In this document: piece after piece, positions 1 through 6,501 of the stretch
How the letters are laid out: each line of letters begins with the position of its first letter
How positions within the stretch are numbered: position 1 is the first letter of the stretch
Source of the DNA: RGIG9041 sp045612565
GTDB taxonomy: Bacteria; Bacillota; Clostridia; Oscillospirales; QAKW01
DNA length: 21,590 nucleotides
Assembly: GCA_045612565.1 (NCBI GenBank)
Contig: JAZKZG010000163.1
Span: 1-21,590 of the forward strand
Direction of reading: 5' to 3'
Program-made: the position numbers and the translations under genes
Notes under the pieces: generated by a model
What the model saw: only the letters and a program-made list of their open reading frames with translations
What the model was told of the DNA's origin: nothing
Databases searched by the model: none

Positions 1-521
1 CTTTTTGTATACAAATAAATTTCATCGTCTATACCAAATTCTTTATTATATGGTTCAGAATGCAAAGTATCCAAAACATATTTCTTTTCAGTATCTTTCA
101 AAACGTAATTTACATAATCACCATATTCGTCAACATAATCAAATACAAGTTCAGTGTAATTTATACCGTTTTTTATACTATTTTCATAAATAGAATATTT
201 ATCCTCACGGATATAATATCCGTTTATATTATCAGTAATTATGGTACCTTCTTTGTTTATGCTTGGAAGAAATTTCACTATACTTGTTTGTGAAAGAAGT
301 ACAGGAACATCAGGTTTGGTAATCCATATATCTTTATAAAAATCAAAGACTATGCCACCGTCAGTTTCATAATCAAACAATTTATAAGTCTGATTATTAA
401 ATTTTAATATGCCATTGCCGTAATCGAGCGCTTGAGAGTTTTTCATTTCGTCAAGTTCTGCACAAGAGCAGAGCATAAGACACACCGCAAGGATTAACAA
501 AATAGATTTTAATTTTTTCAT
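1..521 (-). CDS. Putative lipoprotein, C-terminus beyond window edge
   Basis: This open frame starts at ATG 521-519 and stays open to base 1, so at least 173 residues are present and the end lies outside the window. The N-terminus has two lysines, a hydrophobic stretch (about residues 6-19) and a lipobox-like Leu-Cys-Ser-Cys with Cys20 as the expected lipidated residue, so it should be an exported, membrane-anchored lipoprotein. The rest is rich in Asp, Tyr and Ile with no family I recognise. A GGAG ribosome binding site lies just before the start, inside the 3' end of the ABC permease gene, whose stop is only 4 bases away. This makes it the fourth gene of the gntR-ABC operon. It may be an accessory or sensor protein of that transporter; that is inference from position only. 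Confidence 0.8.
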   Translation of the reverse strand, partial: MKKLKSILLILAVCLMLCSCAELDEMKNSQALDYGNGILKFNNQTYKLFDYETDGGIVFDFYKDIWITKPDVPVLLSQTSIVKFLPSINKEGTIITDNINGYYIREDKYSIYENSIKNGINYTELVFDYVDEYGDYVNYVLKDTEKKYVLDTLHSEPYNKEFGIDDEIYLYTK

Positions 522-525
522 TTTA

Positions 526-1335
526 TTACTCCAGATTGAGTTTTCTGTTCATTATGTGACGGTTTACAAAATAAAGCACTACGCAAAGGACTGTGAAAAA
601 TGCAATAAGTGTTGCAAAAATCACGTGTGCTGACACATAGGGATGTGCGCGTATTACGTCCATAATTCTTGCAAGTACTCCCATTTCACCAAACACCATA
701 CCGATAATCACAAATATTGTACCAAGCACCTGTGTTATGATATAGTACACAAAATATGTTACAAAAGCAATAAACACGCGATTCTTTTTGGCGGTTTGTC
801 CGATTGTGATACAACTATAATAGAGCATATACTGATAGATAACCGAAACAAGAATAAAAAGTGCAACCTCGATTATATAGAACGCTCCGTGAGTACCAAG
901 ATACTCAAAATATTGCTTTAAAATATAGCCGATTGCTTTATATACCTCGATTAAGACATCGCCGAGCATTGCAACAGATGCGGAAGTGAGTATAACAGCA
1001 ATACCAATAGCTGTAAAGGCGAGTAGCGTTACAAGCTTTGTAAAGATAAGCTGACCCGAAGTTACGGGAAGTGTAAAGGTCAAATATCCCTCGGACGTAT
1101 ATAGATTTTTATGAAACCGCACTATGCCGACAATAACCGTCATCACAATACAAACAACGATTGAAATTGCAAGCGCCATAATGGACGAACTAAATACAAT
1201 ACCATATGAAAAATGGTCATTTTCAAATATCTGTATAAAGCGGTTAACTGCACCGATTGCAAAAAGAATTATGTACATTGGCACAAGGGTGCGAAGATAT
1301 GAAATAAACTCGTATTTTAATAATTTCTTTACCAT
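526..1335 (-). CDS. ABC transporter permease (YtrC-like, ABC-2 type)
   Basis: A 269-residue integral membrane protein with about six hydrophobic segments (roughly residues 18-35, 50-75, 100-125, 152-175, 188-213 and 236-258). After the second segment it has the phrase FHKNLYTSEGYLTFTLP, typical of clostridial permeases paired with YtrB-like ATPases. It should form the membrane channel of an ABC transporter with the ATPase encoded just upstream. The two genes overlap by 7 bases, and a strong GGGAGG site precedes the ATG at 1335, so co-translation is likely. The substrate cannot be read from the sequence. YtrA-controlled systems in Bacillus respond to cell-wall-active antibiotics, so envelope stress or peptide export is a reasonable guess, no more. 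Confidence 0.82.
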   Translation of the reverse strand: MVKKLLKYEFISYLRTLVPMYIILFAIGAVNRFIQIFENDHFSYGIVFSSSIMALAISIVVCIVMTVIVGIVRFHKNLYTSEGYLTFTLPVTSGQLIFTKLVTLLAFTAIGIAVILTSASVAMLGDVLIEVYKAIGYILKQYFEYLGTHGAFYIIEVALFILVSVIYQYMLYYSCITIGQTAKKNRVFIAFVTYFVYYIITQVLGTIFVIIGMVFGEMGVLARIMDVIRAHPYVSAHVIFATLIAFFTVLCVVLYFVNRHIMNRKLNLE

Positions 1336-2027
1336 CTGAATACCTCCCTAAACAGTTCGTCGACACTCTTGCCGTTTTCCTCGCGAATTTCGTCAACGCT
1401 GCGCTGTAAAAGTATATTACCGTTTTGAATAAAGATTACCTCATCAAGCACCTGCTCGATATCTGAAATAAGGTGAGTTGAGATAATAACCGACGAGTCG
1501 GGGTTATAGTTATTGATAATAACCGACATAATGTAGTCACGTGTTGCAGGGTCAACACCCGCAATCGGTTCGTCAAGGACATAAAGTTTTGCGTTTCTGC
1601 TCATAACAAGAATAAGACAAACCTTTTCTTTATTACCCTTTGACAATGTTTTAAGCTTTACAGAGGGTGTGATGCCAAGCTGCGAAAGCATATTATAAGC
1701 AAGAGCAGGACGGAAGTCTTCATAAAAATCGGTAAACATTTTTACTATCTGGTCAACTGTCATCCACGAGTTAAGGTAGCTTGTATCGGGAAGATATGCA
1801 ACACGTGCCTTGGTTTCGGGTCCAGGAGTATCGCCTGTTACATAAATTTCACCGCCGGTTGGGGTTAAAAGTCCGTTTATCAGTTTGATTAATGTTGTTT
1901 TACCTGAGCCGTTGGGTCCCAAAAGACCTATTATTTTACCGCTTGTTACAGTAAGATTGATACTATTGAGTGCGGTAAGGTTACCATAGCGTTTGGTAAG
2001 ATTTACGCATTTTAAAAGTTCACTCAT
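1329..2027 (-). CDS. ABC transporter ATP-binding protein (YtrB-like)
   Basis: A 232-residue ABC ATPase. Walker A is GPNGSGKT (residues 37-44), the signature is LSKGNKEKV, close to the LSxG(M/N) form of YtrB/BcrA-type ATPases, and Walker B with the catalytic glutamate is YVLDEP, followed by a D-loop and a switch histidine in STHLISD. It hydrolyses ATP to drive the permease encoded next. The ATG overlaps the gntR stop codon as ATGA and is preceded by AGGAG, so translation is probably coupled to the regulator. Gene order regulator-ATPase-permease is the standard one for YtrA-type operons. Family assignment is firm; substrate is unknown. Confidence 0.92.
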   Translation of the reverse strand: MSELLKCVNLTKRYGNLTALNSINLTVTSGKIIGLLGPNGSGKTTLIKLINGLLTPTGGEIYVTGDTPGPETKARVAYLPDTSYLNSWMTVDQIVKMFTDFYEDFRPALAYNMLSQLGITPSVKLKTLSKGNKEKVCLILVMSRNAKLYVLDEPIAGVDPATRDYIMSVIINNYNPDSSVIISTHLISDIEQVLDEVIFIQNGNILLQRSVDEIREENGKSVDELFREVFRW

Positions 2028-2383
2028 TCATTCCACTCCTCTACATATTTTTTAATCATTTCAGCGTCAAAACCAAGAGCTTTCATCTGCTCAAAGTACA
2101 GTGCTGTTTTTGTGTATACAATACTGTCGGTTATTTTTGCAGCAGCATCGGTTTTATCGGCAACAAACCAGCCAGAGCCGCGTTCGGCGTACACTATTCC
2201 CTGCTCAGACAAAGTTTCAAGCGATTTTTGAACTGTGTTAGGATTTACTCCTGCTGACAGCGCAATATCACGTACTGACGGAAGCTTACTGTGGGCAGGA
2301 AAAACGCCCGATGCAATCATTACAGACAGTTGTTCACATAGTTGCGGGCAGATGGCACGATTTCTGTCAAGTGTCCACTTCAA
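2024..2383 (-). CDS. GntR-family regulator, YtrA subfamily
   Basis: A short GntR protein (119 residues from the TTG start) with an N-terminal winged helix containing KLPSVRDIALSAGVNPNTVQ and the wing GSGWFV, and only a short helical tail (about 45 residues) in place of a large effector domain. That layout defines the YtrA subfamily. It should be a dimeric repressor of its own operon. The frame opens at GTG 2392, but that codon sits one base after the GGAG site (2394-2397). TTG at 2383 has a 10-base spacing and gives the N-terminus MKWTLDRNR, close to the usual start of the family, so I place the start there. An in-frame TAA upstream of the GTG excludes longer versions. The likely operator is the dyad at 2405-2454. 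Confidence 0.88.
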   Translation of the reverse strand: MKWTLDRNRAICPQLCEQLSVMIASGVFPAHSKLPSVRDIALSAGVNPNTVQKSLETLSEQGIVYAERGSGWFVADKTDAAAKITDSIVYTKTALYFEQMKALGFDAEMIKKYVEEWNE

Positions 2384-2393
2384 GTCAAGCACT

Positions 2394-2400
2394 CTCCTTT
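2394..2400 (-). promoter_or_regulatory. Ribosome binding site that decides the gntR start
   Basis: On the minus strand this reads AAAGGAG. Only one base separates it from the GTG at 2392, too close for initiation, while TTG at 2383 is 10 bases away. The site therefore favours the TTG start. Confidence 0.7.
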
Positions 2401-2404
2401 CTTA

Positions 2405-2454
2405 AAAGTGTATTATAGCACTAATACAATTGTACTATCCACATAATACACTTT
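2405..2454 (-). promoter_or_regulatory. Nested operator-like dyad upstream of gntR
   Basis: Perfect 12-base arms AAAGTGTATTAT (2405-2416) and ATAATACACTTT (2443-2454) flank a perfect inner palindrome TACAATTGTA (2425-2434); all share one centre at 2429.5. This can be read as two overlapping half-site pairs, AGTGTA-N12-TACAAT and ATTGTA-N12-TACACT, resembling the YtrA operator of Bacillus subtilis, which I recall as AGTGTA-N13-TACACT. Each outer arm also contains a candidate -10 box, so bound repressor would block both promoters. The dyad is seen directly; the binding protein is inferred. Confidence 0.65.
2412..2420 (-). promoter_or_regulatory. Candidate second promoter P2 (extended -10) of the gntR operon
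   Basis: Minus-strand TGCTATAAT (2420-2412) is a perfect extended -10 element inside the proximal arm of the dyad. No good -35 box lies 17 bases upstream. Transcripts would start near 2405, leaving a leader of about 20 bases with the ribosome binding site. Confidence 0.4.
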
Positions 2455-2471
2455 GTTTTTTAATTTGTCAA
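2443..2471 (-). promoter_or_regulatory. Promoter P1 of the gntR-ABC-lipoprotein operon
   Basis: Minus-strand -35 TTGACA (2471-2466) and -10 TATTAT (2448-2443) are separated by 17 bases, near-consensus for sigma-A. The -10 box lies inside the distal arm of the operator dyad, and the -35 box directly follows the T-run of the upstream terminator. Confidence 0.75.
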
Positions 2472-2472
2472 T

Positions 2473-2501
2473 AAAAAAATCTCGCAAAAGCGAGATTTTT
2501 T
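2473..2501 (-). terminator. Intrinsic terminator of the 2503-3312 lipoprotein gene
   Basis: A 12-base perfect stem (2474-2485 with 2490-2501, GC core CTCGC/GCGAG) and an AAAA loop is followed on the minus strand by a run of seven T. It begins immediately after the TAA stop at 2503-2505. Confidence 0.85.
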
Positions 2502-2502
2502 G

Positions 2503-3312
2503 TTATGCATCTATTGGAAGATAGACTGTATAGTCGATATCAAAACAATTTTCTTTATAAACCGTTACTGTTTTGAGGGTATTTCCCCACACAGCCATAA
2601 CTGTATATGTGCCGTTACCGTTAAGATCGACAATAAACGGAATTGCAATAAAATCTTTAGCATTTTCAAAAGACGATGCCAAGACACAGTTACCAAGCGA
2701 TTGGGAAAGCAGTACCATTACAGTATAGGCATCGGTATCAGCAACAACAATTGATTCTGTTGTGCCGTCGGCATCAATATCATATTCCCACAGGTCAGTT
2801 ACAAAAATGTCATCAACTGTTTTGAAATTATCGGGGAATGTTTCTAATATATATTGTTTATAACCACTGTCAGCAATATTTTCTGAAAATGATGTTTTTT
2901 TAAGATTAGGACACAATTTCCAGTTTGCTGTTGTTGCAAGTGCATGAAGCGGTGCCTCAGTTATTTTATTATCTGCCACATCTGAAAAAGTTGAATTACC
3001 ACGATTTATGCCGGTGTCGGTAAAGATTGTAAACTGTCTATCAGAAAGCGTAAGGTCGTTTTCGGCAAGGTTTTGTAAATTATAATAGTAGTTTTCACCC
3101 GTTAATTTTGAGTGGCCATTTTGACAAAACGAAATGGGAATCATACCCGCGTTGGTTTTTATATAGGTCACGGTCGAGGCGGTTATGTCAGCTGTTGGAT
3201 ACTGTATTCCGTCATCTTCTCCTGTTGTATCGCCCGGAGAAAGTGGTGCTTTGGTACAGGAAAAAAGACTTAATGATAATATTAGAATTATTGATATAAC
3301 TTTTGCTTTCAT
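2503..3312 (-). CDS. Putative lipoprotein with two Asp-rich loops
   Basis: A 269-residue protein with a hydrophobic N-terminus and lipobox Leu-Phe-Ser-Cys (Cys19), followed by a low-complexity Pro/Gly/Asp linker, so it is probably exported and lipid-anchored. In the C-terminal half, DIDADGTTE (178-186) and DLNGNGTYT (229-237) sit about 51 residues apart, each followed by a hydrophobic beta-like stretch. This resembles the calcium-binding FG-GAP/VCBS-type loops of beta-propeller proteins, but two copies cannot form a propeller alone. AGGAG with 9-base spacing precedes the ATG. It has its own terminator and a terminator upstream, so it is a single-gene unit, though I found no convincing promoter in 3313-3375. 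Function unknown. Confidence 0.8.
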   Translation of the reverse strand: MKAKVISIILILSLSLFSCTKAPLSPGDTTGEDDGIQYPTADITASTVTYIKTNAGMIPISFCQNGHSKLTGENYYYNLQNLAENDLTLSDRQFTIFTDTGINRGNSTFSDVADNKITEAPLHALATTANWKLCPNLKKTSFSENIADSGYKQYILETFPDNFKTVDDIFVTDLWEYDIDADGTTESIVVADTDAYTVMVLLSQSLGNCVLASSFENAKDFIAIPFIVDLNGNGTYTVMAVWGNTLKTVTVYKENCFDIDYTVYLPIDA

Positions 3313-3372
3313 AAAAGGTTACTCCTATTGTTATTCATAGTAAAATATATGAAATAAAACAAAAATTATACC

Positions 3373-3401
3373 AAAAAAGCAGGAGGTTTCTCTCCTGCTT
3401 T
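3373..3401 (-). terminator. Intrinsic terminator of groESL
   Basis: A 10-base perfect stem AAAGCAGGAG/CTCCTGCTTT (3376-3385 with 3392-3401) with a 6-base loop is followed on the minus strand by a T-run. It lies 16 bases after the groEL stop codon. Confidence 0.87.
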
Positions 3402-3417
3402 ATATGGATGATTTTGA

Positions 3418-5055
3418 TTAATACATTCCGCCGCCCATTTGGCCCATTGCTGCTGCCTGTGCTGCATCTGCTGCTTTATCTTTGATATCTGCAACAAGGC
3501 TCTCGGTTGTGAGAACTGTTGCGGCAACTGATGCTGCGTTCTGGAGTGCTGAACGTGTTACCTTAGTCGGATCAACAATACCTGCTTCGAACATATCGCA
3601 GTATTTTTCGTTGTATGCGTCAAAGCCATATTCAACTTTTTCGTTCTGAAGGATGTTTTCGAGAATTACAGAACCCTCAAGACCGCTGTTGAGTGCGATC
3701 TGACGAACAGGCTCTTCGAGTGCTTTCATAACGATTGCAACACCTGTCTTTTCGTCGCCTGTTGAGTTTTCATAAAGTTCTTTTACAGCAGGAATCGCCT
3801 TGATATATGCGGTGCCGCCACCTGCAACAATACCCTCTTCTACAGCAGCTTTTGTAGCAGCGAGTGCGTCCTCAACACGCATTTTCTTTTCTTTCATCTC
3901 GGTTTCGGTTGCAGCTCCCACTTTAATAACTGCAACGCCGCCTGCGAGTTTTGCAAGGCGCTCTTCGAGTTTTTCTTTATCAAATTCTGATGTTGTTGTT
4001 GCAATCGAGTTGCGGATTTGACCAACACGAGCCTGAATAGCATCCTGAGCGCCTGAGCCGCCAACGATTACTGTGTTTTCTTTGGTCACTTTAACCTGTG
4101 ATGCGTGACCGAGCATATCGAGTGTTGCATCTTTGAGTTCAATACCAACTTCCTCTGATACAACTGTACCGCCTGTGAGGATTGCAATATCCTGAAGCAT
4201 TTCTTTACGTCTGTCGCCAAAACCGGGAGCCTTTACTGCAACGCAGTTGAATGTACCGCGGATTTTGTTAACGATAAGTGTTGCAAGAGCCTCGCCCTCG
4301 ATGTCTTCTGCAACAATAACGAGTTTTTTACCTGCCTGAACAATCTGCTCAAGTACAGGAAGAATTTCCTGAATATTTGAAATCTTTTTATCTGTGATAA
4401 GGAGGTAAGCGTCGTCTACAACTGCTTCCATCTTATCGGTATCGGTTACCATATAAGGTGTGATATAACCGCGGTCAAATTGCATACCCTCTACAACGTC
4501 GCAGGTGGTCTCTGCTGTTTTTGACTCTTCAACGGTAATAACACCGTCAGTATTTACTTTCTGCATTGCGGCAGCGATAAGCTGACCCACGTTTTCGTCT
4601 GCTGATGAAACGGTAGCAACACGTGCTATATCATCAGTACCTGAAATCATTTGCGAATTTTTGGTAACAACCTCAACTGTTTTGTCAACAGCCTTTTGGA
4701 TACCTTTACGTACAATCATGGGGTTTGCACCTGCGGCAATATTTTTCATACCCTCACGGATAAGTGCCTGTGCAAGAAGTGTTGCAGTTGTTGTACCGTC
4801 ACCTGCTGTATCATTTGTTTTGGTTGAAACTTCTTTTACAAGCTGAGCACCCATATTTTCGAATGCATCCTCAAGTTCGATATCCTTTGCGATTGTAACA
4901 CCGTCGTTTGTAATAAGGGGTGCACCGAATTTTTTGTCGAGAACTACGTTTCTGCCCTTAGGGCCAAGTGTTATTTTAACTGTATTTGCGAGTTTGTCAA
5001 CGCCTGCCTGCAAAGCTTTTCTGGCGTCCTCGCCGTAAATAATCTGTTTTGCCAT
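3418..5055 (-). CDS. groEL: Chaperonin GroEL (Hsp60)
   Basis: A 545-residue GroEL, close to the 540-548 usual for the family. It begins MAKQIIYGEDAR, carries the ATP-site motif GDGTTTAT with Asp86 (equivalent of E. coli Asp87), and ends in a GGGMY tail, a short form of the Gly-Gly-Met repeat. It forms the double-ring cytoplasmic folding machine capped by GroES. The frame extends upstream to a TTG at 5076, but that would overlap groES and consume the AAGGAG site (5065-5070). The ATG at 5055-5053 sits 9 bases after GGAG and gives the universal MAK start, so I use it. It is the second gene of the operon, 13 bases after groES, under the shared CIRCE-controlled promoter. Confidence 0.98.
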   Translation of the reverse strand: MAKQIIYGEDARKALQAGVDKLANTVKITLGPKGRNVVLDKKFGAPLITNDGVTIAKDIELEDAFENMGAQLVKEVSTKTNDTAGDGTTTATLLAQALIREGMKNIAAGANPMIVRKGIQKAVDKTVEVVTKNSQMISGTDDIARVATVSSADENVGQLIAAAMQKVNTDGVITVEESKTAETTCDVVEGMQFDRGYITPYMVTDTDKMEAVVDDAYLLITDKKISNIQEILPVLEQIVQAGKKLVIVAEDIEGEALATLIVNKIRGTFNCVAVKAPGFGDRRKEMLQDIAILTGGTVVSEEVGIELKDATLDMLGHASQVKVTKENTVIVGGSGAQDAIQARVGQIRNSIATTTSEFDKEKLEERLAKLAGGVAVIKVGAATETEMKEKKMRVEDALAATKAAVEEGIVAGGGTAYIKAIPAVKELYENSTGDEKTGVAIVMKALEEPVRQIALNSGLEGSVILENILQNEKVEYGFDAYNEKYCDMFEAGIVDPTKVTRSALQNAASVAATVLTTESLVADIKDKAADAAQAAAMGQMGGGMY

Positions 5056-5068
5056 TTTAATTAACTCC

Positions 5069-5353
5069 TTATTCAACTATTGCTAAAATATCGCTCTGTC
5101 TAACTATTACATATTCGACACCGTCGAGCTTTATTTCTGTTCCGCTGTATTTGTTGGTGACAACCTTGTCGCCAACCTTTACAGTCATTGTCACTTCCGC
5201 GCCGTCAACCATTCCGCCAGGACCAACTTCTACAACCTGTGCAATCTGCGGTTTTTCCTGTGCAGCTGCGGTAAGAATGATTCCGCTTTTTGTTGTTTCC
5301 TCTGCCTCTACCATCTTTAATACAACTCTGTCTGCGAGCGGTTTAAGTTTCAT
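5069..5353 (-). CDS. groES: Co-chaperonin GroES (Hsp10)
   Basis: A 94-residue GroES with the N-terminal signature KPLADRVVLK, the mobile loop EETTKSGIILTAAAQEKPQ that docks on GroEL, the GPGG turn, and the C-terminal VRQSDILAIVE. Length is standard. It forms the heptameric lid of the GroEL folding chamber in the cytoplasm. AAGGAGG precedes the ATG at 5353. The promoter and CIRCE element upstream indicate repression by HrcA and induction by heat or misfolded protein. hrcA itself is not in the window. Confidence 0.98.
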   Translation of the reverse strand: MKLKPLADRVVLKMVEAEETTKSGIILTAAAQEKPQIAQVVEVGPGGMVDGAEVTMTVKVGDKVVTNKYSGTEIKLDGVEYVIVRQSDILAIVE

Positions 5354-5383
5354 ATATTTAATCCTCCTTAAAATATACCATGT

Positions 5384-5410
5384 TTAGCACTCTTTAACTT
5401 CGAGTGCTAA
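5384..5410. promoter_or_regulatory. CIRCE operator (HrcA binding site)
   Basis: Perfect match to the CIRCE consensus: TTAGCACTC (5384-5392), nine-base spacer, GAGTGCTAA (5402-5410). It covers the predicted groES transcription start and becomes part of the leader mRNA. HrcA binding here represses groESL. Confidence 0.97.
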
Positions 5411-5413
5411 TAT

Positions 5414-5442
5414 ATAATAACAGCACTTTTGAAATTTTGCAA
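5414..5442 (-). promoter_or_regulatory. groESL promoter
   Basis: Minus-strand -35 TTGCAA (5442-5437) and -10 TATTAT (5419-5414) with a 17-base spacer place the start near 5407, inside the CIRCE element. This is the classic sigma-A/HrcA arrangement. Confidence 0.85.
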
Positions 5443-5505
5443 TAGTTTCCAAATAAATTTTTAAAAATATTTTTTATGCCGACTATATATAACATATTTT
5501 TTATA

Positions 5506-5534
5506 TTGAAATAATTGAACAAAAATGTTATAAT
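5506..5534 (+). promoter_or_regulatory. Promoter of the AraC-family gene
   Basis: -35 TTGAAA (5506-5511), 17-base spacer, -10 TATAAT (5529-5534) with an extended TG at 5526-5527. The leader of about 55 bases is very AT-rich and contains an 8-base inverted repeat TATAAATT/AATTTATA (5537-5544 and 5566-5573). Confidence 0.8.
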
Positions 5535-5595
5535 AGTATAAATTTTTATTCAAAAAACAAAAAATAATTTATAAAAAGGTCAAAAAGTACGCATC

Positions 5596-6393
5596 ATGAG
5601 AGAAATTTTAAAAAGTTTTCCAAAAAGCGACAGCGAGATACTTACAATTAACCTTTGCGGTATGTCATACTGTGATGGCACATACAAAATCACACGCAAA
5701 AACTCATCAATAAACTGCTTTGAGTACATTATTTCAGGAAAAGGCACCATTGTAACCAAAAACGGAAGATTTCACCCCGAAGCGGGTGACGTATATTTTC
5801 TAAAACAGGGAGAAGACCATCTGTATTATTCAGATGATAAAAATCCGTGGCAGAAAATCTGGTTTAACATATCCGGTCCTATTGTTGACACACTTGTTGA
5901 TCTTTATAAAATTGACGGGCATTATCTTTTTAAAAACTGCAGAGTTTTCAGGTTGTTTGATGAATTCAATAAAAACGTTGACAGTCCGATGGATAGAAAA
6001 TCTATTCTTGATTCAAACGCTGTAATTTTACATCAGATTATTCAGGAAATGGCAAGTTGCATTTCAAAAGAAAAAAGTGAATTTTCTGACGATGCACTCA
6101 AATTAAAAGAATATATTGATGCAAATTACAGCAAATCAATCTGTATTGAAGATCTTGCGGCAATTATTTATCGTTCACAATCGCAGACCATACGTATATT
6201 TAAAAAATACTTTAATATGACACCGTACGAATATGCACTCAAACGAAAAATGCAGGTGGCAGAACAGCTTTTGAAAGGCACACGGCTTTCGGTACGCGAA
6301 ATTGCGACTGAACTTGGTTTTACAAACGAACACTATTTTTCGACCGCTTTTAAACATCATATGGGAATGACTCCCGGAAAATGCAGAAAATAG
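5596..6393 (+). CDS. AraC-family transcriptional regulator
   Basis: A 265-residue regulator. The N-terminal part (about 20-95) looks like an AraC-type cupin sensor domain, with the stretch FEYIISGKG and the PEAGDVYFLKQGEDH segment. The C-terminal 95 residues hold the double helix-turn-helix: first helix pair about 182-203, second about 231-253 ending in the signature LGFTNEHYFSTAFKHHMGMTP. Such proteins bind a small ligand, often a sugar, and activate nearby genes. It has its own promoter and terminator and lies just upstream of the MurK-like/murQ/glycoside hydrolase unit on the same strand, so it may control that unit. The only purine-rich site, AAAAAGG, is about 15 bases from the ATG, an unusually long spacing, so translation may be weak. 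Confidence 0.92.
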   Translation: MREILKSFPKSDSEILTINLCGMSYCDGTYKITRKNSSINCFEYIISGKGTIVTKNGRFHPEAGDVYFLKQGEDHLYYSDDKNPWQKIWFNISGPIVDTLVDLYKIDGHYLFKNCRVFRLFDEFNKNVDSPMDRKSILDSNAVILHQIIQEMASCISKEKSEFSDDALKLKEYIDANYSKSICIEDLAAIIYRSQSQTIRIFKKYFNMTPYEYALKRKMQVAEQLLKGTRLSVREIATELGFTNEHYFSTAFKHHMGMTPGKCRK

Positions 6394-6398
6394 CAAAA

Positions 6399-6425
6399 AG
6401 TTCTACAAAATGTAGAGCTTTTTTA
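6399..6425 (+). terminator. Intrinsic terminator of the AraC-family gene
   Basis: A nine-pair stem AGTTCTACA/TGTAGAGCT (6399-6407 with 6411-6419, one G-T pair) with an AAA loop is followed by a T-rich run. It starts six bases after the stop codon. Confidence 0.82.
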
Positions 6426-6445
6426 TTTTTGCCACGATAAATAGG

Positions 6446-6473
6446 TTGATTATAAACACAAAAAAGGTATAAT
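6446..6473 (+). promoter_or_regulatory. Promoter of the kinase-murQ-glycoside hydrolase unit
   Basis: -35 TTGATT (6446-6451), 16-base spacer, -10 TATAAT (6468-6473), about 28 bases before the ATG of the HTH-kinase gene. With the AraC terminator just upstream it makes this a separate transcription unit. Confidence 0.72.
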
Positions 6474-6501
6474 AGGTTTAGAAAAATAGTTTGAGGTTAT
6501 T

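Noticed and set aside
2435..2443. CTATCCACA, one mismatch from a DnaA box
   Set aside because: A single near-match within an operator dyad; no cluster of boxes, no AT-rich unwinding element and no dnaA or dnaN gene nearby, so it is no evidence for an origin.
5537..5573. AT-only inverted repeat as a terminator
   Set aside because: The stem has no GC pairs and no T-run follows; it lies between a good promoter and its gene.
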